Assembly: GCF_024055605.1 (NCBI RefSeq) | Contig: NZ_JAMXLX010000002.1 | Span: 310,001 to 374,000, forward strand | Source: Ciceribacter sichuanensis | Lineage (GTDB): Bacteria; Pseudomonadota; Alphaproteobacteria; Rhizobiales; Rhizobiaceae | Length of the DNA stretch: 64,000 nucleotides | Direction: 5' to 3' | Made by a program: the position numbers and the translations under genes | Shown here: piece by piece, positions 29,743 to 40,946 of the stretch | How positions within the stretch are numbered: position 1 is the stretch's first letter | Layout: each line of letters starts with the position of its first letter | Notes under the pieces: model-generated | The model's database searches: none | What the model saw: only the letters and a program-made list of their open reading frames with translations | Told to the model about the DNA's origin: nothing

Positions 29743-31050
29743 ATGTCAGACGCGATATCTCCCATATCGCCGACTGCGACCACGTCTTCCGGCAACGCCG
29801 CATTGAATTCCCCCGCGCGTGTGCTGATGGCCAGTCTGGTCGGCACGACAATCGAATTCTTCGATTTTTATGTCTACGCAACCGCGGCCGTGCTGGTCTT
29901 CCCGACGCTGTTCTTCCCGAACAACGATCCGACCACCGCGCTGCTCGCATCCTTCGCCACCTTCTCCATCGCTTTCTTTGCCCGCCCGCTTGGCGCCGTG
30001 GTCTTCGGCCACTTCGGCGACCGCATCGGCCGCAAGACGACGCTGGTCGCAGCTCTGCTGACGATGGGCATCTCCACCGTGGTCATCGGCCTCTTGCCGA
30101 GCTACGAGCAGATCGGTGTTGTCGCCCCGCTGCTGCTGGCGCTGTGCCGTTTCGGTCAGGGCTTCGGTCTCGGCGGTGAATGGGGCGGCGCCGTGCTGCT
30201 CGCCACAGAAAACGCTCCGGAAGGCAAGCGCAACTGGTACGCCATGTTCCCGCAGCTCGGCGCTCCGGTCGGCCTGTTCCTGTCCTCCGGCACGTTCTGG
30301 CTGCTGCTGCACTTCATTTCCAATGACGCACTGCTGGCCTGGGGTTGGCGCGTCCCCTTCCTCGCCTCCACGATACTGATCGGGCTGGGCCTGTGGGTCC
30401 GCTTCTCGATCAGCGAAACGCCGGCCTTCCAGAAGGCGATCGACACGCAGGAACGCGTGGCGGTTCCCGCTGCCGAGGTGTTCACCAAATACAAGCGCAG
30501 CCTGTTCCTTGGTACCTTCGTCGCTCTGGTCACCTTTGTGCTGTTCTACATCGGCACCGCCTGGCTGCTCTCTTACAACGTCAAGGTCCTGCAGATCCCG
30601 TTCCTTGACGCCTTGGAAATCCAGATCCTCGGCTCGGTCGTCTTCGGTATCTTCATCCCGATCACCGGCAAGCTCGGCGACAAGATCGGCCGCCGTCTGT
30701 CACTGATCGTCATCACCGTCCTGATCGGTCTGTTCTCCTTCCTGCTGCCTTCGCTGCTGCAGGGTGGCGAGGGAGCCGTTGCCCTCTTCGCCGTGATCGC
30801 CATGGCACTGATGGGCATGACTTACGCGCTGATCGGCGCGGCACTGGCGGCCCCGTTCCCGACGAACGTCCGCTACACCGGCGCATCGCTGACCTTCAAC
30901 TTCGCCGGCATCGTGGGCGCATCGCTCGCGCCCTACATCGCCACATGGCTGCAGGCCAATTACGGCATGACCGCCGTTGGCTTCTATCTCGGTCTCTCCG
31001 CCGTGATTACCCTGGTCTGCATCCTGCTGTCGGGCCGCGAAGAAGTCTGA
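29743..31050 (+). CDS. MFS transporter, metabolite:H+ symporter (MHS) family
   Basis: 435-residue inner-membrane transporter with 12 predicted helices. The MHS hallmarks are present: GTTIEFFDFYVYATAAVLVFP in the first helix, FGHFGDRIGRKTTL in the first loop, RFGQGFGLGGEWGGAVLLATENAP, and the second-half loop GKLGDKIGRR. Members import dicarboxylates, shikimate, proline or betaine; the substrate cannot be chosen here. It interrupts the dcw cluster in the opposite orientation and ends at a strong terminator. Confidence 0.92.
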   Translation: MSDAISPISPTATTSSGNAALNSPARVLMASLVGTTIEFFDFYVYATAAVLVFPTLFFPNNDPTTALLASFATFSIAFFARPLGAVVFGHFGDRIGRKTTLVAALLTMGISTVVIGLLPSYEQIGVVAPLLLALCRFGQGFGLGGEWGGAVLLATENAPEGKRNWYAMFPQLGAPVGLFLSSGTFWLLLHFISNDALLAWGWRVPFLASTILIGLGLWVRFSISETPAFQKAIDTQERVAVPAAEVFTKYKRSLFLGTFVALVTFVLFYIGTAWLLSYNVKVLQIPFLDALEIQILGSVVFGIFIPITGKLGDKIGRRLSLIVITVLIGLFSFLLPSLLQGGEGAVALFAVIAMALMGMTYALIGAALAAPFPTNVRYTGASLTFNFAGIVGASLAPYIATWLQANYGMTAVGFYLGLSAVITLVCILLSGREEV

Positions 31051-31071
31051 CAGACTGAATCAGAAACGTAG

Positions 31072-31107
31072 AAAAGGCCGCGAAGCATATGCTTTCGCGG
31101 CCTTTTT
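31072..31107 (+). terminator. Rho-independent terminator after the MHS transporter
   Basis: AAAAGGCCGCGAA pairs with TTCGCGGCCTTTT around a short GCATATGC-containing loop, followed by T-rich sequence. It lies 21 bases after the transporter stop. Confidence 0.9.
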
Positions 31108-31186
31108 CTTGTTCACCTCCCGGAACATCTCACCTTTCCCCATCGATATCAGCCCGCTAACATGCCTTGAACAACGAGGGGCCCCG

Positions 31187-32281
31187 ATGATTTCAAGACG
31201 AGCGCTGCTGAATGGATTGATGGCATTCGGCTCGATGCAAACCTTTCAGCCGGCGGCGCGTGCCGCCTCATCCACGACGGACGTCACCTTTCTCGTTACC
31301 AATGACATACATGCCTGCCACCTTTGGAAAGGACTGAGCCCCGGTTGCGAAGAGCAAGGCAAGACCGACAAGAACCTTCGGCGCCAGATCCGGGCGCTGA
31401 ACGGCGTGCATCGCCTCCAATGGCCAATCGAAATCGATGGCAAACCCACCTCCCTGGCGGGTGCAGGAACCGGTATAGCAGTCCCGCGCGGCCTCGTTAT
31501 CTGCGGCGACATCACCGATGACGGCGGTGGACAGACAGCCCTGCCCCGTGAGGGCGACCAGATCAAACAGTTTTCCAGACGATACCGGCAGGGCTCCGGC
31601 CCGAACCGTGTGCACTATCCGGTCTATGTCGGGCTCGGTAATCACGACCTCGATCAGGATGGCAGACCGCCGGATGTCGATTGGTACCGGGACGAACTGC
31701 GTGACTACGTCCGCCTGAACCATAAGCCGAGCGCCTTCCTCAAGCCGCCCCATCCAGCGGATAACTACGACGAAGCGTCCGACAGCTATTCGTGGAACTG
31801 GGATCGACTGCACCTCATCCAGATGCAACGCTTCGCTGGCGATACCGGCAAGGGCGCGGCCAGCGGCCTGTCATGGCTGAAGCGGGATCTAGCCACATTC
31901 GCTGCTGATGGCAGACCCGTGGTGCTGTTCCAGCATTACGGCTGGGACTCGTTTTCTCTGGAGAAATGGGACCCGGAGAAGAAGACCTTCGACGACGAAG
32001 GAAGCGGCGCACCCCACTGGTGGTCCGATGCCGAGCGGCAGGCCTTTCTCGATACGATCCAGGGATACAACGTGGCCGCCGTCTTCCACGGCCATGAGCA
32101 CGATACGCCGATGATCTATCGCAGCGCCGGCCTCGATATCGTCAAGCCGACAGCCGCCTACAAGGGCGGTTTCGGTATTGTCAGGATCACTGACCGCTTC
32201 ATGGACGTCGTACTCGCGGAAACCGCAGACGAAAAAGGCGGCGTCACTTTCGTCGCCGCCTCCAGCAAGGTTCTGGGCTAA
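31187..32281 (+). CDS. Exported metallophosphoesterase
   Basis: 364-residue calcineurin-type phosphoesterase. Metal-binding motifs in order: TNDIHACH, VICGDITDDGG, VGLGNHDLDQDGR, VLFQHYGWD and FHGHEHDTP. The N-terminus MISRRALLNGLMAFGSM followed by an AxA-type site (ARAASS) looks like a twin-arginine or Sec signal, so the enzyme is probably periplasmic. GAGGGG precedes the ATG at 31187; upstream in-frame codons to 31109 are not needed. It converges on murB with a 16-base gap. Confidence 0.85.
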   Translation: MISRRALLNGLMAFGSMQTFQPAARAASSTTDVTFLVTNDIHACHLWKGLSPGCEEQGKTDKNLRRQIRALNGVHRLQWPIEIDGKPTSLAGAGTGIAVPRGLVICGDITDDGGGQTALPREGDQIKQFSRRYRQGSGPNRVHYPVYVGLGNHDLDQDGRPPDVDWYRDELRDYVRLNHKPSAFLKPPHPADNYDEASDSYSWNWDRLHLIQMQRFAGDTGKGAASGLSWLKRDLATFAADGRPVVLFQHYGWDSFSLEKWDPEKKTFDDEGSGAPHWWSDAERQAFLDTIQGYNVAAVFHGHEHDTPMIYRSAGLDIVKPTAAYKGGFGIVRITDRFMDVVLAETADEKGGVTFVAASSKVLG

Positions 32282-32297
32282 TATACTCTTGACCTGA

Positions 32298-33272
32298 TTA
32301 CTCGGTCGTCACGCCCATGAACGGCTTGATCTCGCGGCCCGGCATGAATGTGCCGAGACGCTTGATTTCCCATTCCAGCTTGATACCGGAATGTTCGAAG
32401 ACGCGCTGACGCACGGTCTCGCCGAGATATTCGAGGTCGTAGCCGGTAGCGTGGCCGATGTTGATCATGAAGTTGCAGTGCAGCGACGACATCTGCGCAC
32501 CGCCGATCATCAATCCACGGCAGCCGGCCGCATCGATCAATTCCCAGGCGGAATGCCCTTCCGGGTTCTTGAAGGTCGAACCACCCGTCTTTTCCTTGAT
32601 CGGCTGCACCGTCTCGCGATGATGGCGCACCGCATCCATTTCAGCGCGGATCTTGGCCTTCTCGTCTGGATAGCCCTCGAACAAGGCGCTGGTGAAGATC
32701 AGCCCTTCCGGCGCGGAGGAATGACGGTAGCTGTAGCCCATGTCGGCTTTGGACAGCACATGGATATTGCCCCGCCGGTCAACCGCCTCGACTTCGACCA
32801 ATCGGCCAGCCGTATCGCCGCCGTTAGCGCCTGCATTCATCCTGACGGCGCCACCGATCGAGCCGGGAATACCATAGAAGAAAGCGAAGCCGCCAATGTT
32901 GTGGTCCATCGCCATCGCAGCGATATGCTTGTCGGGGCAGATGGTGCCGGCGCGGATACGGTTCTCGCCCGCCAGTTCAACCTGACCGAAGCCCTTGGCA
33001 GACAGGCGGATGACGACACCCGGAATCCCCCCGTCGCGAACGAGGAGGTTAGAACCGACGCCAACGACCGTCAGCGGAACCGATTCGGGCAAAATCTTAA
33101 GGAAGGCGACGAGATCCTCCGTATCGTGCGGCTGGAACATGAGCTCGGCCAGACCGCCGGCCTGAAACCACGTCACACGATCCATCGGCGCATCCGGGGT
33201 CAACCGACCGCGCAAGCCATCAACGCCCTTATCGAGCGAAGCCAGAAGTTTTTCTCCGTCTACCTGTTTCAT
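32298..33272 (-). CDS. murB: UDP-N-acetylenolpyruvoylglucosamine reductase
   Basis: 324-residue FAD enzyme that reduces UDP-GlcNAc-enolpyruvate to UDP-MurNAc with NADPH. Motifs: [64 protein letters not shown] and [21 protein letters not shown]. This is the type II-like form found in alphaproteobacteria. The ATG at 33272 overlaps the murC stop (ATGA), and it is the last gene of the right-hand dcw block before the transporter insertion. Confidence 0.96.
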   Translation of the reverse strand: MKQVDGEKLLASLDKGVDGLRGRLTPDAPMDRVTWFQAGGLAELMFQPHDTEDLVAFLKILPESVPLTVVGVGSNLLVRDGGIPGVVIRLSAKGFGQVELAGENRIRAGTICPDKHIAAMAMDHNIGGFAFFYGIPGSIGGAVRMNAGANGGDTAGRLVEVEAVDRRGNIHVLSKADMGYSYRHSSAPEGLIFTSALFEGYPDEKAKIRAEMDAVRHHRETVQPIKEKTGGSTFKNPEGHSAWELIDAAGCRGLMIGGAQMSSLHCNFMINIGHATGYDLEYLGETVRQRVFEHSGIKLEWEIKRLGTFMPGREIKPFMGVTTE

Positions 33273-34690
33273 TCCGACTTTCCCGAACCCGAATAAGCTT
33301 CCAATTCCTTCGGCAGCGCCGCCGCCCAATACGTGATGCTGCCAGCGCCCAACAGGACCACGAAATCGCCGGGTTGCGCAATAGCTGCGACGAGCGGCGC
33401 GAGCTGATCCGGCGACGACAGGTAACGGGCGTCACGATGTCCGCCCGATTTGATCCGGGAAACCAGCGCTTCCGCGTCGATACCTTCGATCGGATCCTCA
33501 CCCGCCGCATAGACCGGAGCCAGGAAAAGCGTGTCGGCATCGTTGAAGCAGTTGGCGAAATCCTCGAACAGGCTGGCAAGACGCGAATAGCGATGCGGCT
33601 GATGCACCGCGATGATTCGGCCCTTGCAGGCTTCGCGTGCGGCCCGCAGCACAGCCTTGATCTCGACCGGGTGATGCCCGTAGTCGTCGAAGACCTGCAC
33701 TCCGTTCCAAGTGCCCGTCAGCGTGAAGCGACGCTTGACGCCACCGAATCCCGAAAGCCCCTTGCGGATCGCCTCTTCCGGAATGTCGAGCCGGTTGGCG
33801 ACCGCGATTGCGGCGCAGGCATTGGAAATGTTGTGGCGGCCCGGCATCGGCAACTTCAGGTCCTGGAAGCTGAAAACGCGGCCCGTGCGGCGGCGGCGGA
33901 TCTCGACGTCAAAGGTCGAATGTGTACCTTCCAGACGGACATTCGAGAAGCGGACGTCAGCCTGCGGGTTTTCGCCATAGGTGATGACCTTGCGGTCCTC
34001 GATCTTGCCGACCAGCGCCTGCACTTCCGGATGATCGAGGCACATGACGCCGAAGCCGTAGAACGGCACGTTTTCCACGAACTGGCGGAAAGCGGCGCGC
34101 GCATTATCGAACGTACCGTAGTGGTCGAGGTGCTCGGGGTCGATGTTGGTAACGATAGCAACTTCGGCCGGCAGCTTCAGGAAGGTGCCGTCCGACTCGT
34201 CCGCCTCGACCACCATCCACTCGCCCTCGCCCATGCGGGCATTGGTGCCGTAGGCATTGATGATGCCGCCATTGATGACCGTTGGGTCCAGCCCGCCGGC
34301 TTCGAGCAGCGCCGCGACCATGGAGGTCGTCGTCGTCTTGCCATGCGTGCCGCCGATGGCAATCGCATTGCGGAAGCGCATCAGTTCGGCCAACATCTCG
34401 GCCCGGCGCACGATCGGCAACAACTTTTCACGCGCGGCAACCAGTTCCGGATTGTTCTTCTTGATCGCGGTCGACACGACGACCACCTCGGCATCGCCGA
34501 GATTGGCCGCGTCATGACCGACGAACACTTCGATACCCTTGGCGCGAAGGCGCTGCACGTTCGCGCTGTCGGCCTGGTCCGACCCCTGCACCTTGTGCCC
34601 GAGATTGTGCAGCACTTCTGCAATCCCGCTCATCCCGATGCCGCCGATCCCGATAAAATGGACCAGCCCGATGGACTTCGGCATTTTCAT
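33269..34690 (-). CDS. murC: UDP-N-acetylmuramate--L-alanine ligase
   Basis: 473-residue cytosolic Mur ligase adding the first amino acid, L-Ala, to UDP-MurNAc. The dinucleotide-like GIGGIGMSG is near 14-22, the ATP loop GGTHGKTTT at 113-121, and [10 protein letters not shown] and [13 protein letters not shown] follow. The start is the ATG at 34690, which shares one base with the murG stop (TGATG). Confidence 0.97.
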   Translation of the reverse strand: MKMPKSIGLVHFIGIGGIGMSGIAEVLHNLGHKVQGSDQADSANVQRLRAKGIEVFVGHDAANLGDAEVVVVSTAIKKNNPELVAAREKLLPIVRRAEMLAELMRFRNAIAIGGTHGKTTTTSMVAALLEAGGLDPTVINGGIINAYGTNARMGEGEWMVVEADESDGTFLKLPAEVAIVTNIDPEHLDHYGTFDNARAAFRQFVENVPFYGFGVMCLDHPEVQALVGKIEDRKVITYGENPQADVRFSNVRLEGTHSTFDVEIRRRRTGRVFSFQDLKLPMPGRHNISNACAAIAVANRLDIPEEAIRKGLSGFGGVKRRFTLTGTWNGVQVFDDYGHHPVEIKAVLRAAREACKGRIIAVHQPHRYSRLASLFEDFANCFNDADTLFLAPVYAAGEDPIEGIDAEALVSRIKSGGHRDARYLSSPDQLAPLVAAIAQPGDFVVLLGAGSITYWAAALPKELEAYSGSGKSE

Positions 34691-35808
34691 CAATTGGCTC
34701 CCTTCACGTCGGTCACGCCCTTGCCAGCGGCAATAGCCTCAACCAGATCGGCGAGCAAGCGCGCAGCATCCGGCTTGCCGGCTGTTTTCGCAGCTTCCGC
34801 CATTTTGCCAAGCTTTTCCGGGTCCTGCATGGCCTCGCTCAACAGATGCGAAAGGCGCTCGGGACTGAGTTCGGACTGGGCGATCACCTTTGCGCCGCCG
34901 GTTGCGGCCAATGCCGCGGCATTCGCCGCCTGATCGTGATCCAGCGCATAGGGATAGGGCACGAGAATGGACGGACGCCCGATCACCGCAAGCTCGGAAA
35001 CGGTAGATGCACCCGAACGGCAGATCACCAGATGGGCCGCAGCGATCCTTGCCGCCATGTCGGTGAAGAAAGGCTGGATCTCCGCGGAAATGCCGAGCTT
35101 GCCGGAGCAGGCCGTGACCCGGTCGTGATCTTCAGGTCTTGCCTGCTGCGTCACACTCAGGCGCTTGCGCAGGTTATCGTCGAGCAGGCTGATGGCATTC
35201 GGCACAGCGGCCGAGAAATACTGCGCGCCCTGGCTTCCGCCGAAAACCACCAGACGGAACGGCTGGCCTTCGAGCGATGGCTGGTAAGGCACCGATGACG
35301 CGGCAATGACGGCAGGCCGCACCGGATTACCGGTAACCACCGTCTTGGAGGCGAATGCACCACCCTCCGGCAAGAAGCCGCCGGCAATCGCTTTGACCCG
35401 GGAAGCCAGCGCCTTGTTGGCGCGCCCCATGACGGCGTTCTGCTCGTGGATGACGGTCGGGATACCGAGACCGGCAGCGGCAAGCAAAGGCGGCACTGTG
35501 GGATAACCGCCGAAGCCGACAACGGCCACGGGCTTCAGCCGCCGAATGAGCGCCTTGGCCTGTCGGAACCCCTTCCACAGCGACAGCAGCGCCTTGCCGA
35601 ACGCCACGGGGTTTTTCGACCCGATCGTCGCCGAGGCAACCGTGTGGATCGCCTCTGCCGGAAACTTGCCTGCATAACGCTCGGCGCGGCTGTCCGTCAC
35701 CAGATGAACCGAATAGCCGCGCTCGGTCAGCGTGTGCGCCAGCGCTTCGGCCGGAAAAAGATGACCGCCGGTTCCACCGGCGGCGAGAAGGATGATGCCC
35801 TTGGACAT
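34690..35808 (-). CDS. murG: Lipid II synthase MurG (GlcNAc transferase)
   Basis: 372-residue GT28 enzyme at the cytoplasmic face of the inner membrane, converting lipid I to lipid II. It shows [16 protein letters not shown] at the start, [30 protein letters not shown] and [15 protein letters not shown]. It is six bases downstream of ftsW. Confidence 0.97.
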   Translation of the reverse strand: MSKGIILLAAGGTGGHLFPAEALAHTLTERGYSVHLVTDSRAERYAGKFPAEAIHTVASATIGSKNPVAFGKALLSLWKGFRQAKALIRRLKPVAVVGFGGYPTVPPLLAAAGLGIPTVIHEQNAVMGRANKALASRVKAIAGGFLPEGGAFASKTVVTGNPVRPAVIAASSVPYQPSLEGQPFRLVVFGGSQGAQYFSAAVPNAISLLDDNLRKRLSVTQQARPEDHDRVTACSGKLGISAEIQPFFTDMAARIAAAHLVICRSGASTVSELAVIGRPSILVPYPYALDHDQAANAAALAATGGAKVIAQSELSPERLSHLLSEAMQDPEKLGKMAEAAKTAGKPDAARLLADLVEAIAAGKGVTDVKGAN

Positions 35809-35814
35809 GTCGTC

Positions 35815-36969
35815 TTACTCCGCGGGGACGCCGTGAGCGACCCGGAAAAGGCTGCGCTCCTGCGCCCGCTTTTCGGGCCGCCGACGCGTCAGCGCCAAAA
35901 TGAACCCGGCCGTCACGCAAATCGCGATCATCGAGGAACCGCCGTAGGAAATCAGCGGCAGGGTCATGCCCTTGGCCGGCAGCAGTTCCAGATTGACGCC
36001 GATGTTGATCATCGACTGGACGCCGATCTGAAGCACGAGGCCGGCAACCGCGAAACGGTTGAAGTCGTTGCGTTCCTTGAAGGCATGGCTGAGCCCTCGG
36101 ATCACAAGGAAGGCGAAGATCGACACGAGCACCATGCAGAAGATGATACCGAACTCTTCCGCCGCGACGGAAAAGATGAAGTCGGTGTGGCTGTCCGGGA
36201 TGATGCGCTTGACGATGCCTTCGCCCGGCCCCTGTCCGAACCAGTCGCCGCGAATGATCGCCTCGCGAGCGGTATCCACCTGGAAGGTATCGCCCTCGCC
36301 GGTGAGGAAGCGGTCGATACGCCCTGCCACGTGCGGCAGGGTGAGGTATGCGCCAAAAATGCCGGCCGCGCCGAGGCCGCCGAGCAGCGAGATCCAGAAC
36401 CATGGCACACCCGCCATGAAGAACATGCCACCCCACACCACCGAGGTAAGAATGGTCTGGCCAAGGTCCGGCTGGGCGATCAGCAGCGCCGCAACGATGC
36501 CGAACAGGATGATGGCAAAGAGATTGCCGGGAATTTCCGGCTGGCGGGCATGTTCAGAGAACAGCCAAGCGCAGATGATAACGAAGGCCGGCTTCATGAA
36601 TTCCGAAGGCTGGATGGAGATGCCGGCAATCGTGATCCAGCGCCGCGCGCCCTTGACCTCGATCCCGAAGAACAGGGCGAGGATCATCATTGCCAGCGAC
36701 ACCGCCAGCAGCACCATGGCCGTTCGCCGGACCTGACGGGGACTGAGGAAGGACAGGCCGATCATCACCCCGATCGCCGGCAGCATGAAGGCCGCGTGAC
36801 GCTTGACGAAGTGGAAACTGTCGAGCCCCAGCCTCTCCGCAACCGCAGGCGACGCCGCGAAGGAGAGCATGAAACCGATCCCCATCAACAGAATGAAGGT
36901 GATCATGAACAACCGGTCGATCGTCCAGAACCAGTCTGCGACGGGTCCCCTCTCCGCGCGGCTTACCAT
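35815..36969 (-). CDS. ftsW: Cell division SEDS protein FtsW
   Basis: 384-residue polytopic protein (about ten helices), the septal peptidoglycan polymerase that pairs with FtsI. SEDS landmarks: ARRWITIAGISIQPSEFMKPAF, ERIDRFL-like segment (GRIDRFLTG), AAEEFGIIFCMVLV and LPLISYGGSSMIAICVTAGF. One base separates its ATG from the murD stop. Confidence 0.96.
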   Translation of the reverse strand: MVSRAERGPVADWFWTIDRLFMITFILLMGIGFMLSFAASPAVAERLGLDSFHFVKRHAAFMLPAIGVMIGLSFLSPRQVRRTAMVLLAVSLAMMILALFFGIEVKGARRWITIAGISIQPSEFMKPAFVIICAWLFSEHARQPEIPGNLFAIILFGIVAALLIAQPDLGQTILTSVVWGGMFFMAGVPWFWISLLGGLGAAGIFGAYLTLPHVAGRIDRFLTGEGDTFQVDTAREAIIRGDWFGQGPGEGIVKRIIPDSHTDFIFSVAAEEFGIIFCMVLVSIFAFLVIRGLSHAFKERNDFNRFAVAGLVLQIGVQSMINIGVNLELLPAKGMTLPLISYGGSSMIAICVTAGFILALTRRRPEKRAQERSLFRVAHGVPAE

Positions 36970-36970
36970 C

Positions 36971-38380
36971 TCATTTGCCTCCTGTTGGCACGTCGACCAG
37001 CATCGTCACACCGTTCAGGGCGGCGACATGGCCGACAAAGGCATCGCCGCGCACTTCGAAGTTCTTGTACTGGTCGAAGCTTGCGCAAGCCGGGGATAAC
37101 ATCACGGCAACAGGACCGCCATCAGCAGCCGAATCAGCCGCAGCATGGGCGACAGCGAGATCGAGCGTGCCGGAAATTTCATAAGGAACCGTTTCACCGA
37201 GCGTGACCGCGAAGGCGGAAGCCGCCTCGCCAATCAGATAGGCCTTGGCGATACGCGGAAAGAGAGGCGCAAGGCTGGTGATGCCGCCTTCCTTGGGCAA
37301 TCCGCCGGCGATCCAGTAGATCCGGTCGTAGCTCGACAACGCGGGGGCCGCCGCTTCGGCATTGGTCGCCTTCGAATCATTGACGTAGACGACATCACCC
37401 CGACGACCCACCGGCTGCATGCGATGCTTCAGGCCGGCAAAGGACTGAAGCCCCGCCCGGACCTCGTCCGCGGATACGCCAACAGCAAGGCAGGCGGCAA
37501 TCGCGGCCGCCGCATTCTGGGCATTATGAGCGCCCCGCAATGTCTGGATACCGTTGAGATCGGCGAGAACCGACGTCGCGCCGCCATGCGCCTCGATGAT
37601 GCGATGAGCATCATTATAGAGACCGTTCGCAAGCGGCTGACGTTTGGAAATGCGAACCACCTTCCCGCCGGCTCGCTCGACGCGGTCGGCAATCAGTTCG
37701 CTGTAGCTGTCGTCCATGCCGACGATGGCCGTATCGCTGCCGGCGACCAGCCGCTCCTTGACGTCGGCATAATGCTGGATCGTGCCATGACGGTCGAGAT
37801 GATCGGGCGTGACGTTGAGCAGGATGCCTGCGGTCGGGTTAAGCGTCGGTGAAAGATCGATCTGGTAGGACGAGCACTCGACCACGAAGAACCTGCCGTC
37901 CTGCGGCGGATCGAGTGTCAGCACCGCACGGCCGATATTGCCACCGAGCTGTGCATCGCGTCCGCTTGCGGAAAGGATATGGGCGATCAGCGCTGTCGTC
38001 GTGGACTTGCCGTTCGTGCCGGTGATCGCGATGAACGGGCAATGGGGAGCATGCGCCCGGCGCTCCCGCACGAAGATCTCGACATCGCCGATGATCTCGA
38101 CGCCTTCGGCTCTCGCAAGCGCCACGGACCAATGCGGCTTCGGATGGGTAAGCGGCACACCCGGCGAGAGCACGAAGCTCGCGACCGTCTTCCAGTCGAT
38201 ATCGTGCAGATCGCGGGTAACGATGCCTTCGCTGGCAGCCTTGGTAACGCTGTCGGGATTATCGTCCCAAGCGATGACATCGGCCCCGCCGGCGACAAGC
38301 GATCTGGCGGTAGCGAGCCCGGAACCGCCGAGACCGAAGAGTGCGACCTTCTTGCCCTTGAAGGTAGTGGCCGGGATCAT
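36971..38380 (-). CDS. murD: UDP-N-acetylmuramoylalanine--D-glutamate ligase
   Basis: 469-residue Mur ligase adding D-Glu. It has the N-terminal [14 protein letters not shown], the P-loop [14 protein letters not shown] at about 119-132, [11 protein letters not shown] and [15 protein letters not shown]. It sits between mraY and ftsW with gaps of 7 and 1 bases. Confidence 0.97.
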   Translation of the reverse strand: MIPATTFKGKKVALFGLGGSGLATARSLVAGGADVIAWDDNPDSVTKAASEGIVTRDLHDIDWKTVASFVLSPGVPLTHPKPHWSVALARAEGVEIIGDVEIFVRERRAHAPHCPFIAITGTNGKSTTTALIAHILSASGRDAQLGGNIGRAVLTLDPPQDGRFFVVECSSYQIDLSPTLNPTAGILLNVTPDHLDRHGTIQHYADVKERLVAGSDTAIVGMDDSYSELIADRVERAGGKVVRISKRQPLANGLYNDAHRIIEAHGGATSVLADLNGIQTLRGAHNAQNAAAAIAACLAVGVSADEVRAGLQSFAGLKHRMQPVGRRGDVVYVNDSKATNAEAAAPALSSYDRIYWIAGGLPKEGGITSLAPLFPRIAKAYLIGEAASAFAVTLGETVPYEISGTLDLAVAHAAADSAADGGPVAVMLSPACASFDQYKNFEVRGDAFVGHVAALNGVTMLVDVPTGGK

Positions 38381-38387
38381 CTCGGCC

Positions 38388-39488
38388 TCACCGCAGCTTC
38401 AGGGTGGAAAGGCCGAGCATGGCAAGGCCCACCGCAATGATCCAGAAACGAACCACGACCTGGCTTTCCGTCCAGCCAAGCTTTTCGAAATGGTGATGGA
38501 TCGGTGCCATCAGAAACACGCGCTTGCCGGTCATCTTGAAGTAGCCGACCTGGATGATGACCGAGAGCGTTTCGGCGACGAACAGGCCGCCGATGATCGC
38601 CATGACGATCTCATGCTTGGTGGCAACGGCGACCGAACCGATCAGGCCACCGAGCGCGAGCGAGCCGGTGTCGCCCATGAAAATGGCCGCCGGCGGCGCA
38701 TTGAACCAGAGGAAGCCGAGTCCCGCGCCGATCACCGCGCCGAGCACGACGGCCAGCTCGCCGGTGCCGACCACGAAATTGATCTGCAGGTAGTTGGCAA
38801 AGACCGCATTGCCCGCGACATAGGCGATCACGCCGAACGACGCCGCGGCTATCATCACGGGTACGATGGCAAGCCCGTCCAGACCGTCGGTCAGGTTGAC
38901 GGCGTTGCCTGCTGCGACGATCACGAACCCGCCGAACAGCACGAAGAAGATGCCGAGATCGATCAGAAAGTCCTTGAAGAAGGGAAAGGCGATGGAGGAA
39001 CCGAAGGTAGAGCCCTGCGGTGCGGACATCAGCGACGTCCTCATCATGAAATAGACCGCGATGCCTGCAATGACGAATTCTATGCCCAGGCGCGCCTTGC
39101 CGGAGAAGCCCTTCTCCGTCTGCTTGGTAACCTTCAGGTAGTCGTCATAGAAACCGATAGCGCCGAAGCCGAGCGTCACCAGCAGCGTGCAGACCACGTA
39201 GACGTTGGAAAGGTCGGCCCAAAGCAGCGACGAGACCACGATGCCGGCGAGAATCATCAGGCCGCCCATGGTCGGCGTCCCGGCCTTCTTGAAGTGGGTT
39301 TGCGGACCATCGGCGCGGATCGGCTGCCCCTTGCCCTGCCGGACACGCAGCGATGCGATCATGGCCGGCCCGAACAGGAAGACGACAAGAGCGGAAGTGA
39401 AGAGAGCAGCGCCCGTGCGGAACGTGATGTACCGGAACAGGTTGAAGAATTGAAAGTGGTTCGCGAGTTCCACAAGCCAGATCAGCAT
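38388..39488 (-). CDS. mraY: Phospho-N-acetylmuramoyl-pentapeptide transferase
   Basis: 366-residue membrane enzyme (about ten helices) that makes lipid I on undecaprenyl phosphate. Family motifs: [24 protein letters not shown] (catalytic Asp pair), [24 protein letters not shown] near the start, and [13 protein letters not shown]. The order murF-mraY-murD is standard for the dcw cluster. Confidence 0.97.
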   Translation of the reverse strand: MLIWLVELANHFQFFNLFRYITFRTGAALFTSALVVFLFGPAMIASLRVRQGKGQPIRADGPQTHFKKAGTPTMGGLMILAGIVVSSLLWADLSNVYVVCTLLVTLGFGAIGFYDDYLKVTKQTEKGFSGKARLGIEFVIAGIAVYFMMRTSLMSAPQGSTFGSSIAFPFFKDFLIDLGIFFVLFGGFVIVAAGNAVNLTDGLDGLAIVPVMIAAASFGVIAYVAGNAVFANYLQINFVVGTGELAVVLGAVIGAGLGFLWFNAPPAAIFMGDTGSLALGGLIGSVAVATKHEIVMAIIGGLFVAETLSVIIQVGYFKMTGKRVFLMAPIHHHFEKLGWTESQVVVRFWIIAVGLAMLGLSTLKLR

Positions 39489-39512
39489 TGGAGCCCTTTC
39501 CGAAAGCTCTTA

Positions 39513-40946
39513 TTAATTTTGGCGCCCCGTGTCGGGCACGGCCGGATACTTGTCAAGAAGAGCCGCAACGATCTTGCCGAAACCAAGACCGAGCGACGAT
39601 TTCACCATCAGAACGTCGCCAGGGACGACCGACGCCGTGACGAAAGCCGCAAGCTCGGCCGTCGTCTCCAGATAAACGACACCAACGCTCTCGGGCAGAG
39701 CGTCGCGAAGCGCGATCATCTCCGGACCGGCCAGCCACACATGTTCGATACCGGCGGCAAGCAGCGGGCTTGCCAGCTCGGCATGGACCTTCTGCGAAAA
39801 CTCGCCCATTTCCAGCATGTCGCCAAGAACAGCGATCCGCCGCCCCTCGCCTTCGGGCTGTGAGGCCGCAAGCACAGCGATGGCCGCGCGCATGGAAGCG
39901 GGATTGGCGTTGTAGCTCTCGTCGATCAACGTGAAGGTCGAGCCCTCGATCATCAGCCGGTGGCGAGCGCCGCGGCCCTTTACGGCAGAAAGACCCTGGA
40001 GGGATTCAATGGCCGCGTCCATATCGGCGCCAACCAGCGATACCGCCGCAAGCACGGCAACCGCGTTCTCCGCGATATGACGCCCAGGCGCGCCAAGCGC
40101 CACCTCACGCGTCTCACCGCCGAAACAGACCCACACCGTCGAGCTTTCGGCAGCGCCGTCGAACTCGGCGAGCCGGAACTCGGCCTTGGCATGCTGACCA
40201 AAGGAATGAACGTTCTCGATACCGGCCGCCTGCGCCGTATGATCGAGGAAATCGAACTGGCTGTTATCGCGATTGAGGATCACGTCGCCACCAGGCTCGA
40301 GCCCCTCGAAAATCTCGGCCTTTGCGGCGGCGATCTCCTCAAGGCTCGCAAAATTACCGAGATGCGCGGGCGCAATCGTCGTGATGATGGCAACATCGGG
40401 CCGCACCATACGGGAAAGCGGCGCGATCTCGCCGGCATGGTTCATGCCGATCTCGAAGACGCCGAAGCGCGTATCGACCGGCATGCGGGCGAGTGTCAGC
40501 GGCACGCCCCAATGATTGTTGAACGAAGCGACGGCGGCGTGGACATTGCCCGAAGGCGAAAGAGCGAGCCGCAGCATTTCCTTCGTCGTCGTCTTTCCGA
40601 CCGAACCGGTGACAGCGATCACGGTTGCGGAACTGCGATCGCGCGCGGCGATCCCGAGTTTCTGCAGCGCGCCGAGCACGTCCTCCACGACGATCATCGG
40701 CACGACCAGCCGCCCGAGCGCCGGAAGCTTCGCCTCGCTGACGACCAGCAGCGAAGCGCCGTTGGCAATGGCAAGGCTCGCAAAGTCATGGCCGTCGACG
40801 CGGTCACCCTTGATCGCAAAGAAGGCTTCTCCCGGAGTAATCGTCCGGCTGTCGATCGAAATTCCGGTGATACCCTCCGGCAGAGTGCCGAACGGACGGC
40901 CATCCATGGCGTCGATGAGGTCGCGGGTCGTCCAAAGAAACGTCAA
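39513..40946 (-). CDS. murF: UDP-MurNAc-tripeptide--D-Ala-D-Ala ligase
   Basis: 477-residue Mur ligase that adds the D-Ala-D-Ala made by Ddl. P-loop [14 protein letters not shown] at about 113-126, then [26 protein letters not shown] and [14 protein letters not shown]. The start is a TTG: no ATG or GTG fits, the next ATG is 13 codons in, and the TTG overlaps the murE stop as TTGA with GGAGGA nine bases in front. Confidence 0.95.
   Translation of the reverse strand: MTFLWTTRDLIDAMDGRPFGTLPEGITGISIDSRTITPGEAFFAIKGDRVDGHDFASLAIANGASLLVVSEAKLPALGRLVVPMIVVEDVLGALQKLGIAARDRSSATVIAVTGSVGKTTTKEMLRLALSPSGNVHAAVASFNNHWGVPLTLARMPVDTRFGVFEIGMNHAGEIAPLSRMVRPDVAIITTIAPAHLGNFASLEEIAAAKAEIFEGLEPGGDVILNRDNSQFDFLDHTAQAAGIENVHSFGQHAKAEFRLAEFDGAAESSTVWVCFGGETREVALGAPGRHIAENAVAVLAAVSLVGADMDAAIESLQGLSAVKGRGARHRLMIEGSTFTLIDESYNANPASMRAAIAVLAASQPEGEGRRIAVLGDMLEMGEFSQKVHAELASPLLAAGIEHVWLAGPEMIALRDALPESVGVVYLETTAELAAFVTASVVPGDVLMVKSSLGLGFGKIVAALLDKYPAVPDTGRQN

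Noticed and set aside
35446..39863. Long plus-strand frames opposite murG, ftsW, murD and mraY
   Set aside because: Charged, His/Arg/Asp-rich shadow translations typical of the antisense of membrane protein genes.
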